Below, piece by piece: positions 7,147 to 13,216 of a stretch of 14,307 bases of DNA (the first letter of the stretch is position 1; each line of letters opens with the position of its first letter). Location of the stretch: contig CAYOPG010000057.1 in the NCBI GenBank assembly GCA_964405775.1, positions 1-14,307 of the forward strand. Reading direction: 5' to 3'. The DNA is from JAAZFF01 sp964405775 (lineage in GTDB: Bacteria; Verrucomicrobiota; Kiritimatiellia; RFP12; UBA3636). The notes below the pieces were generated by a model, which did not search any database, was not told the DNA's origin, and saw only the letters and a list, made by a program, of their open reading frames with translations. Made by a program: the position numbers and the translations under genes.

Positions 7147-8172
7147 ATGCCAATCAGCGTCTCCACAACACGACCTTTGGTAATTATAACATTAGTCATG
7201 GTGGCGGGGTGTGGACTCTGCCACGGACGGGATTTTGAAATCAGGAGCAAAAAAATGACAGCACAATACAAAGAGGCTAATACGAACTCATCCGAGTTGC
7301 TGCAGTTTGACCTCAACACTCCCGAGCTCAATCCGCCGGATTGCCCCGAATGGGCGCACATAGAAACCCCCGAATGGGTCAAACCATTCATGGGCATCAA
7401 CGGAGCGCCAGAGGCGCACCGTGCCAAAAAGGGGCTATACTCTGTCGGCACCGCCGGCATAGACCGGTATCAGGCAAACCATTTCATTTGGTACAGACCC
7501 GAAACCGCGAAGTTCCTCTATTCGGAGTACACTCCACTCGAGGTCGGCTATAAAAAAGGCGCGCTCCCCGCCTACGAGGCGCTCGCCGCAAAATATACTG
7601 CCGGCCTCAAGACTGACACTGAAAAGGGCATCGCGCTCCTCAAGGAAGCGCTGTCCGCATCTTGCCGTCACCCGACCATGCCGCCGCTGGGCGAAAAAGT
7701 TCCCCCGAATCGCAATCTTGAAGACGAAGATCTTCTTGCATCTGGAACGGGATGGTGCAACGAGCAGGCACGCGTCTTCATACGCTTGTGTCAAGTCTCA
7801 GGGATGCAGGCGCGCATGATACATTTGTTTGGCCAGAACCATACGGTGGCTGAATTTTACGCAGACGGCAAATGGGCGATGGTTGATGCCACTAACCTTT
7901 TCGTGGCGAGGGGCGACGATGGCAAATTGCTGTCGGCTGCCGAGTGCCACGATGGCGGCGCGGGCCAGCGGCGCTACGCCGAGGCAAAGGTCGAACGCAT
8001 GCGTGAGCTTATGTCCCTTTCTGCGGATGAGCTGGGTTTTCCTGATGAGGCTTCAGCCGCCAATTGGCGCGAAGGAGCCGCGAAGCTCGAAGTAGAAGAG
8101 CTTGCCGTGCGCCCGGTTTACTTTGGGGTTATAAACTATCCATTATCGGAATCAGCGAGAGAAGTAAAATAA
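7147..8172 (+). CDS. Transglutaminase-like (papain-fold) putative lipoprotein
   Basis: This 341-aa protein begins 6 nt after the previous stop, so it is almost certainly in the same transcript; no good ribosome binding site is visible. The N-terminus has a hydrophobic stretch LVIITLVMVAGC with a good lipobox (V-A-G-C, Cys22), suggesting lipid attachment. The core GTGWCNEQARVFIRLCQVSG, then FGQNHTVAEFYADGKWAMVDAT, gives the Cys-His-Asp triad of the transglutaminase-like superfamily (C204, H232, D247). Prokaryotic members are proteases, amidases or peptide-modifying enzymes more often than true transglutaminases. Between two glycosidase-like genes it may process the peptide part of a glycoprotein or peptidoglycan fragment; that is inference. 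The first codons contain one copy of the 24-bp dyad described at 7201. Confidence 0.82.
   Translation: MPISVSTTRPLVIITLVMVAGCGLCHGRDFEIRSKKMTAQYKEANTNSSELLQFDLNTPELNPPDCPEWAHIETPEWVKPFMGINGAPEAHRAKKGLYSVGTAGIDRYQANHFIWYRPETAKFLYSEYTPLEVGYKKGALPAYEALAAKYTAGLKTDTEKGIALLKEALSASCRHPTMPPLGEKVPPNRNLEDEDLLASGTGWCNEQARVFIRLCQVSGMQARMIHLFGQNHTVAEFYADGKWAMVDATNLFVARGDDGKLLSAAECHDGGAGQRRYAEAKVERMRELMSLSADELGFPDEASAANWREGAAKLEVEELAVRPVYFGVINYPLSESAREVK
7201..7224. repeat. 24-bp dyad GTGGC-N14-GCCAC, copy 1
   Basis: This falls in the signal-peptide codons of the TGase-like gene. With two G-U pairs it can form a 10-bp stem around a 4-nt loop (GTGG). It differs from the copy at 10494-10517 at only three of 24 positions. 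Function is unknown. Confidence 0.4.
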
Positions 8173-8175
8173 AAA

Positions 8176-9858
8176 ATGAAAAAAGAATCGAAAGCTTTTG
8201 ACATCAAGATGCTTTGGGCAAGCACGCCGCAGCAGCGTGTAAAAGCACAAGAGATTGGATGCAACTGGGCGGTCGTTTATACATACGGACATCGCCGCAA
8301 CGACTTCCCCATTTTCTATTCTGCGGACAGGCGTATCGCTGCGCTCCGGAAACGCGATAGCGCGGCAGTCGTCAAGGAAGAGCTGGACATGCTGCGCAGG
8401 GGCGTTGACCACGCTCATGAGCTAGGGCTCAAGGCGATGGTTCATAGCTACGAGGTGAGCCTGCCAGAGGAATTCCGTGAGATATATCCCGAACTTTACC
8501 AGCCTGAAGTAAAGGAATACCGAAACGCTAGTCCGGCTGTGGCGCGCAACCGGGCGCCATGCCCGTCAGATCCGAGGGTTCGTGAGATTATAAGCGAAAA
8601 AGTCGCAGAGATTGTAGCTGCCGCGGACGGCGTGGACGGCTATGCCTTTTGCCTTAACGAATGCCTGTCCGGAACACGAATCAACCACCGCTGCGAGTTA
8701 TGCCGCGACATCCCGTTCCCGCAGATGATAAAGTGGGTTGCTGACGCCGTGCGGGACGGCGTCCGGCGCGGCAATCCGCAAACACAGTTCTTCCATCGCA
8801 TGTGGGGTCTCAACGAGAACGACGATGGCGGTTGGAAAAACAAGGAACGGCGTCTCATATTCGGGGAAGGGCAGAACGAGGACTGGCTTGAAGGGTACGT
8901 CAATGCCTTTAAACCCGATCACATGCACTACATCGCTTCTCGTGATCTGCCTGCGTACATAAAAATGCAACGCGATGAAGACATGGGCTTCATAACCAAG
9001 GGTACATGGGGCGACATCTCCATAAATCTGCCTCTAAACCCATACATCGGGCTGCACGCGAAGCACCACCCGACGGTAATCGAGCTATCTTGGGAGAATA
9101 CGAACCATCATCCAGCAGCGTTTCACATGCTACCGGCGCAGTTCCAGCGCATGGCGCGTCTCGCGCGCTCAAAGGGGGCGACTGGCATCGCGGGCATACC
9201 ATGCGCATGGGGCTACAAGGACAACCATCACGGCAGCGGTGGCCACGATGGCGGCTCGCGTCCGTTTATTGGTACGCTTGACGAATCTTACAATCGCCTA
9301 ACGCTAATTCATTTCGACATAATACAGGCTCTAATGAACGATCCCGATGCCGACCTGACGAAAGTGCTGGATGGTGTTCTGAAGCGCCGTTACGGAAAGA
9401 AGCTTCCGGCTCGAATGACAGAGTTGTTTTTCGAAAGCGAGAAGATCCGAGAGAACACCAATAACTTCCGCGGCATCCAAATCACAGGGGACACGCTTGA
9501 GCGTATGTACTACTGCATCCTGCGTTACGGGCCCACGGTTCCGAACTGGGAGGAGCGCATGAGCCGCAATCCTGCCAACATCCGCAGGCTGATACGTGAA
9601 AAAGAAGCCAACATGAGGCGCGCGGCTGAGGCAGTAAATGAAATAGAATCCATGCGCGGTAAGCTCCCCGAGCCGGCTTATGAGGAATTCCTCGCATGTT
9701 TCTCCGATCTGAGAAATGAATCGGTGCTGGTCGGCAGAAGGCAGATTTTGCATTTCCTGCTCTGGGCGCTCAAGGATGGCACTATGAAGCCCGACATGGC
9801 GACGATAAAACTTATTGAGGAGCAGATCCGCAGCAATTCTCCGTCGCTGAAACAGTGA
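8176..9858 (+). CDS. Unassigned glycosidase-like TIM-barrel protein (GH67/DUF4838-like)
   Basis: The product is 560 aa with no signal peptide, starting 3 nt after the TGase-like gene. I cannot place it in a named family. The N-terminal part reads like an alternating beta/alpha barrel: CNWAVVYTYG (29-38), LGLKAMVHSYEV (84-93), then DGYAFCLNEC (154-163). Asn161-Glu162 resembles the Asn-Glu acid/base of clan A glycosidases. It is followed by Cys173-x2-Cys176, which with Cys163 resembles the cysteine cluster after N-D in the DUF4838 neighbour. VIELSWEN (301-308) offers a second acidic candidate (E303 or E307). A Gly/His-rich loop (HHGSGGHDGG) and a helical C-terminal region follow. Best guess is an intracellular glycoside hydrolase acting on products of the exported neighbour. 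Glycosidase activity itself is unproven. Confidence 0.7.
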   Translation: MKKESKAFDIKMLWASTPQQRVKAQEIGCNWAVVYTYGHRRNDFPIFYSADRRIAALRKRDSAAVVKEELDMLRRGVDHAHELGLKAMVHSYEVSLPEEFREIYPELYQPEVKEYRNASPAVARNRAPCPSDPRVREIISEKVAEIVAAADGVDGYAFCLNECLSGTRINHRCELCRDIPFPQMIKWVADAVRDGVRRGNPQTQFFHRMWGLNENDDGGWKNKERRLIFGEGQNEDWLEGYVNAFKPDHMHYIASRDLPAYIKMQRDEDMGFITKGTWGDISINLPLNPYIGLHAKHHPTVIELSWENTNHHPAAFHMLPAQFQRMARLARSKGATGIAGIPCAWGYKDNHHGSGGHDGGSRPFIGTLDESYNRLTLIHFDIIQALMNDPDADLTKVLDGVLKRRYGKKLPARMTELFFESEKIRENTNNFRGIQITGDTLERMYYCILRYGPTVPNWEERMSRNPANIRRLIREKEANMRRAAEAVNEIESMRGKLPEPAYEEFLACFSDLRNESVLVGRRQILHFLLWALKDGTMKPDMATIKLIEEQIRSNSPSLKQ

Positions 9859-10946
9859 ACCTGTACGTCCACATCCCGTACTGCGTCTCAAAGTGCAATT
9901 ACTGCGCTTTCTACTCGGTGCCTGTAGACGACTCGATTAGTTCCTACCATGCTCTCGTCCGACGAGAGATCGAGTTGCGTGGTTTGTCCGATTCGACGCC
10001 AAAAACCGTGTACATCGGTGGGGGAACGCCGTCGATTCTAGGCCATAGCGGGATCCGGGATCTCTTTTCTGTTTTACCTCTGCCGGCTAATGGTGCCGAG
10101 ATATCGATGGAAGTGAATCCAGGGGATGTTACTTCAGAGCTTGCCAGTGTGATGGCCGCTTGCGGAATCAACCGCGTCAGCATCGGTGCCCAATCATTCG
10201 ACGACGCTTGTCTGGAATTCCTTGGACGTCGCCACAGTGTTGCCGCAGTCTCCGTGGCAGTGTCAAGACTCCGCCACGCCGGGTTCGATAACATAGGGCT
10301 CGATCTGATTGCCGCTGTGCCCGGATTCGGCGCAGACTCCTTACGCCGTTCCGTTGAGTCGGCCTTGGAGCTTGGTCCCAAACACGTTTCTGTATATTCC
10401 CTTTCGATAGAGTCGGGATCCAAGTTCGACAAAGGTGTGGTCGCAGGCGCGATACGACCTGTCCCCGATGAGGAATCGCTCGAACAACTTGCCGTGGCGG
10501 AGTCTGTACTCTGCCACGCTGGATTGCGACGCTACGAAATCTCAAACTATGCCGTGGCAGGGTATGAGTGCCGCCACAATTTGGCAGTTTGGCGAGGTGA
10601 GGACTATGCGGGTGCAGGCCCGGCGGCTGCGTCGCGTTTGGGGCTGTGCAGGCGGGTCAACACTGCGAGCTTGCGCAAATGGCGAGAGTCGATGGAGGCC
10701 GGGAACTTGCCGCCGGCGGAAGTCGAGCATCTTTCGGAGTATGACGACGACCTTGAACGCTTCGTAACAGGTCTGCGCCTTGCGGAGGGGCAGAGTGTTG
10801 ACCCTGCCACCGAACTCGGACGCAAACGTCTGGAGATATTCCGACGGCTGGAGAGGGTGGGGGTAGTACACCGGTTGGCGTCGGGAGCTTATGCGTTGAC
10901 GAGCCGGGGGATTGAAGTGGCAGACGCCGTTATGGCGGAGTTTTAG
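9855..10946 (+). CDS. hemW: HemW-like radical SAM protein (heme chaperone, formerly CPO-like)
   Basis: This 363-aa protein starts at GTG in a 4-bp GTGA overlap with the previous stop, implying translational coupling. The N-terminus YVHIPYCVSKCNYCAFYS carries the radical SAM CxxxCxxC motif (C10, C14, C17) for the [4Fe-4S] cluster. It is followed by YIGGGTPS (SAM-binding glycines), VSIGAQSFDD, GLDLIAAVPG, YEISNYAV and CRHNLAVW, all typical of HemW. A winged-helix-like HemW C-terminal domain follows. The length is slightly below the usual 375-390. HemW binds heme and delivers it to target proteins, and is distinct from the true coproporphyrinogen dehydrogenase HemN. No functional link to the glycosidases is evident, so the placement is probably incidental. 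It contains three copies of the 24-bp dyad. Confidence 0.92.
   Translation: MNLYVHIPYCVSKCNYCAFYSVPVDDSISSYHALVRREIELRGLSDSTPKTVYIGGGTPSILGHSGIRDLFSVLPLPANGAEISMEVNPGDVTSELASVMAACGINRVSIGAQSFDDACLEFLGRRHSVAAVSVAVSRLRHAGFDNIGLDLIAAVPGFGADSLRRSVESALELGPKHVSVYSLSIESGSKFDKGVVAGAIRPVPDEESLEQLAVAESVLCHAGLRRYEISNYAVAGYECRHNLAVWRGEDYAGAGPAAASRLGLCRRVNTASLRKWRESMEAGNLPPAEVEHLSEYDDDLERFVTGLRLAEGQSVDPATELGRKRLEIFRRLERVGVVHRLASGAYALTSRGIEVADAVMAEF
10254..10277. repeat. 24-bp dyad GTGGC-N14-GCCAC, copy 2 (in hemW)
   Basis: The outer five base pairs are perfect and the inner part is imperfect (A-C and T-T mismatches). It is in the same codon phase as the other copies (GTG GC.). Confidence 0.3.
10494..10517. 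repeat. 24-bp dyad GTGGC-N14-GCCAC, copy 3 (in hemW)
   Basis: This is the best-formed copy: a 10-bp stem with a single G-U pair around the loop CTGT. It matches the 7201-7224 copy at 21 of 24 positions. Confidence 0.4.
10554..10577. repeat. 24-bp dyad GTGGC-N14-GCCAC, copy 4 (in hemW)
   Basis: Only the outer five base pairs match. It lies exactly 60 bp after copy 3 and overlaps codons of the conserved HemW motif C-R-H-N. Confidence 0.25.
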
Positions 10947-12610
10947 TCGACGAGCGTTTCCGCTATGTTCAGCAGATGGTCGTTTGCGCGGCGGAACCCG
11001 TTTAGCATGTCTGAGTAAACCAGGCCTTTGACCGGGGTTAAGCACGATACGGCGAGGCGATGCATGTGGCAGTCTCTATATTGCTTTGCCGTCATGTCTA
11101 TTTCCCTGCTGCGTTCCCGTGCCCAATCCATGCGATCTTTGTCCTCTTTGTTTATGATGTACATGATGTCCTTGCAGTAAACCTTGACCTTCATGCAGAG
11201 ATCTTGTTCTTCGGCGGTGGCTTCATCGGTGAGCATCTCTCCGGCATTTCGGATTTTCAGAAACGCCTTCAACACATTGCGAGCGTGGTCGCTCACCGAT
11301 TCGAATTCGTCTGCCTGTTTTATAAGGCGTCGTACCTCTGTGCCCGTCGCATGAGTGATGTTGCCGTGCAAGAGGGATGTCACGTACTCGGCGATTTCCT
11401 TCTGTGCGACGTCGAGGTTGTTTTCAGCAGTGAAAACTCCCTCCTCCAAGAATTCGCTCCGTTCCTCAGACCCTATGATTGTGTGCAGATCCTCAAGCAT
11501 CTGGATGCATGTTTCTCCCATGACGGCGATTTCTTTTTTGGCCTGCCCCAGAGCGATGTTTGCTTGGGTGAGAAGGTTGCGGTCGAGGTATTGCGGTTTG
11601 TATTGTTTCGTCTTCTCCTCATCCTTATGGATTGGTATCATGAAGTTGACAATTTTCTCCAACACGCCCATGAACGGGTACATGAGAACCGTGCTAAGAA
11701 TGTTGAAGGCTGTGTGGGTCCACGCTATGGCCATCGTGAAGTTGACAGGATCTTGTGGTTTCGTTTGCGAGAGCCAGCGTACGGCGCGTTCGCTGAAGTC
11801 CACGAATGGGCCGTGGATTGCGATCACAACCACAACCCCCAATATGTTAAACATCATGTGGGCGAGTGCGGCGCGCACGGCGTTGCGTGAAGTGCCTATG
11901 CATGCGATGACCGCGGTTCCGCACGTGCCTATGTTTGAGCCCATTATGACAGCGACGGACGTCGGGAAGTCGACCAAGCCCGCAACCGCAAGTCCTATGG
12001 TTATTCCTATGACGGCTGCGGATGACTGTACTACGGCGGTTATCAATGTGCTTACTAAAACCGCCTGAATAAATCCGAATAGGCTTGTCGCTTCGAACTG
12101 CGCGATTGCGTTTTTTATCTCTGGGTCGTCACGAAGGGGATTGAAGCCGTTGGACATGAGATCCATGCCGAAAAACAGCATCCCAAGCCCCATAACGGCC
12201 ATGGCACTGTGGCGAACGCCATCTTTTTTTGCGAATATGTAGAAAAACACAGCAAGCCCGATAATAAGCGCTCCATAATCGGCGATTGGCAGAGTCAGGG
12301 ACCACAAGGTAACCGTAGTTCCTATATTGGCTCCGAATATAACGCCGATGGCCTGCATTAGCGTCATTATACCGCTGTTTACAAAGCCCACCACCATGAC
12401 TGTGCAAGCGGAGCTTGATTGCAGCAAGAAAGTGACTACCGTACCCACAACTATGGCTCTGAATTTTGTGCCTGTGGCTACACTGACGAGTTTTGTCAGT
12501 TTGCTACCTGCAAGCGCCTGCATACCATCCGACATGAAGCGCATTCCGAGCAAGAATATCCCAAGACCTCCCAAAACGGTCTGAAGCATTTTAAACATTG
12601 TAGTGTCCAT
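10943..12610 (-). CDS. Na+/phosphate cotransporter (NptA/PNaS family) with C-terminal PhoU-like domain
   Basis: This 555-aa inner-membrane protein has two inverted-repeat transport modules. The first has QSSSACTVMVVGFVNSG (64-80) and GANIGTT (93-99). The second has QSSAAVIGITIGLAVAG (195-211) and GSNIGTC (224-230). The doubled Q-S-S and G-x-N-I-G-T motifs define Na/Pi cotransporters. About eight to ten hydrophobic segments precede residue 330. Residues of about 345-550 form a helical PhoU-like domain with acidic motifs (ADEFESVSDHARNV, YSDMLNGFRRANDH) likely to bind metal and modulate transport. Sodium-coupled phosphate import or export is the family role; direction cannot be told. It ends tail-to-tail with hemW, sharing 4 bp, with no terminator between. 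ATG 12608-12610 is preferred. M5 is an alternative start. Confidence 0.93.
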   Translation of the reverse strand: MDTTMFKMLQTVLGGLGIFLLGMRFMSDGMQALAGSKLTKLVSVATGTKFRAIVVGTVVTFLLQSSSACTVMVVGFVNSGIMTLMQAIGVIFGANIGTTVTLWSLTLPIADYGALIIGLAVFFYIFAKKDGVRHSAMAVMGLGMLFFGMDLMSNGFNPLRDDPEIKNAIAQFEATSLFGFIQAVLVSTLITAVVQSSAAVIGITIGLAVAGLVDFPTSVAVIMGSNIGTCGTAVIACIGTSRNAVRAALAHMMFNILGVVVVIAIHGPFVDFSERAVRWLSQTKPQDPVNFTMAIAWTHTAFNILSTVLMYPFMGVLEKIVNFMIPIHKDEEKTKQYKPQYLDRNLLTQANIALGQAKKEIAVMGETCIQMLEDLHTIIGSEERSEFLEEGVFTAENNLDVAQKEIAEYVTSLLHGNITHATGTEVRRLIKQADEFESVSDHARNVLKAFLKIRNAGEMLTDEATAEEQDLCMKVKVYCKDIMYIINKEDKDRMDWARERSREIDMTAKQYRDCHMHRLAVSCLTPVKGLVYSDMLNGFRRANDHLLNIAETLVD

Positions 12611-12621
12611 AAATCTTTATC

Positions 12622-12636
12622 CGTCCGGGAAGGACG
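12622..12636. promoter_or_regulatory. Hairpin in the 5' leader of the Na/Pi transporter gene
   Basis: CGTCC and GGACG form a perfect 5-bp stem with a 5-nt loop, 12 nt before the transporter start codon. Read on the plus strand it is followed by TTTTTCCTTTTT (12637-12648), so it could also act as a weak intrinsic terminator for antisense transcription coming out of hemW. The stem is short, so both readings are tentative. Confidence 0.3.
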
Positions 12637-12660
12637 TTTTTCCTTTTTACTTGTCCGCAA

Positions 12661-12690
12661 ATTATAGCAAAACACCTGAGGAAAAGTCTA
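12661..12690 (-). promoter_or_regulatory. Extended -10 promoter candidate for the Na/Pi transporter gene
   Basis: On the minus strand a perfect TATAAT (complement of 12661-12666) is preceded by TG one base upstream (TGCTATAAT, extended -10). An 18-nt spacer leads to TAGACT (complement of 12685-12690), a partial -35. Transcription would start near 12654 and give a leader of about 44 nt. This is one of the best promoter matches in the window. Confidence 0.55.
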
Positions 12691-12764
12691 GATATCATTT
12701 TGATTTTGTTAGGATAGTGTGAGCGCTATATAAAGTTAAACATCTTTAGACATTCTCATTTAGT

Positions 12765-12819
12765 TTGATGCTGCTTCCACACTGCAATTGCACAACCCGG
12801 AATAAGAATTTAGCATCAA
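12765..12819. repeat. Long-range 8-bp inverted repeat enclosing a 10-bp palindrome
   Basis: TTGATGCT (12765-12772) and AGCATCAA (12812-12819) are exact reverse complements, 39 nt apart. Between them lies the palindrome TGCAATTGCA (12783-12792). This is non-coding, AT-rich sequence between the divergent transporter and plus-strand genes. It may be an RNA structure or binding sites, or may be chance. The following T-rich stretch (12834-12879) has three TTTTGTC repeats. Confidence 0.25.
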
Positions 12820-12880
12820 GGCTTGAGGGCTCGGTTTTGTCTATTTTTTGTCTTTTTGTCACGTTGTGTGTTTTTTTTGC

Positions 12881-12909
12881 TTGCACCGCAATAAATAATT
12901 TGCTCTAAT
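12881..12909 (+). promoter_or_regulatory. Sigma70-like promoter candidate
   Basis: TTGCAC (12881-12886) is followed after exactly 17 nt by TCTAAT (12904-12909), each close to consensus. Transcription would begin near 12916, just before the hairpin at 12924-12964, and read toward the small ORF at 12995 and the beta-helix gene at 13200. Confidence 0.45.
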
Positions 12910-12923
12910 GTGTCTCGCTAGAT

Positions 12924-12964
12924 AGGTAGGGTTGTGTACCGGCGGGTATTTTCTTTTCCTACCT
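12924..12964 (+). promoter_or_regulatory. Nested stem-loop in the putative 12916 leader
   Basis: AGGTAGG (12924-12930) is an exact reverse complement of CCTACCT (12958-12964). Inside, TACC (12937-12940) can pair with GGTA (12945-12948). The structure begins about 8 nt after the predicted transcription start. It matches no riboswitch class I recognise. Confidence 0.3.
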
Positions 12965-12994
12965 GCGACTCGGGTTCCAACAAGTTCAGCGCAC

Positions 12995-13216
12995 ATGAAA
13001 AATCATATAATCATGGTGATTGTTGTTTTATCGGGCTTTTCGATCACAGCCAGCGCGGTTGATTTTTCTGTAATTTGTGGGCAGTTCCGGAAATTGGGGA
13101 GGGCACTGCTATTGCCTTTTATAATACCTGTTAAGCTGCACATTGATATAAACTCAACAGATACTCACACTTATACATCTGTAAAAAACTGGAGTAAAAA
13201 TGAAAACAAAGATTAG
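12995..13216 (+). CDS. Small ORF with signal-peptide-like N-terminus, 73 aa, doubtful
   Basis: From ATG 12995 the peptide begins MKNHIIMVIVVLSGFSITASA, a convincing Sec signal peptide with A-S-A cleavage. It continues VDFSVICGQFRKLG with no recognisable domain and ends in a polar tail overlapping the beta-helix start by 17 nt in another frame. No ribosome binding site precedes it. A longer form could start at 12932 (GTG). It may be a real small exported protein, a truncated 5' end of a lost exported-protein gene, or chance. Confidence 0.25.
   Translation: MKNHIIMVIVVLSGFSITASAVDFSVICGQFRKLGRALLLPFIIPVKLHIDINSTDTHTYTSVKNWSKNENKD
13120..13125 (+). promoter_or_regulatory. Perfect -10 hexamer before the beta-helix gene
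   Basis: TATAAT lies 75 bp before the ATG at 13200. The only -35-like element (TTGGGG, 13094-13099) is 20 nt away, which is too far for a good promoter. It is an alternative to the 12881 promoter for expressing the beta-helix gene. Confidence 0.25.

Noticed and set aside
7949..9259. Repeated 14-mer GCCACGATGGCGGC in the TGase-like and unassigned barrel genes
   Set aside because: Both copies encode His-Asp-Gly-Gly in the same frame. Shared codon choice for a short peptide explains it.
10254..10517. The dyad as a tRNA-Ser fragment or attachment site
   Set aside because: A 10-bp match (GTGGCGGAGT or its complement) to the tRNA-Ser D-arm region exists. It does not extend further and no integrase or matching tRNA 3' end is present.
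11060..12068. Two long plus-strand ORFs (276 and 237 codons)
   Set aside because: Both lie antisense inside the well-supported Na/Pi transporter gene. Their translations have no domain and look like complement shadows of transmembrane codons.
12834..12860. Three TTTTGTC repeats as a CRISPR-like or iteron array
   Set aside because: The units are short and irregularly spaced in a T-rich tract, with no spacers and no associated genes.
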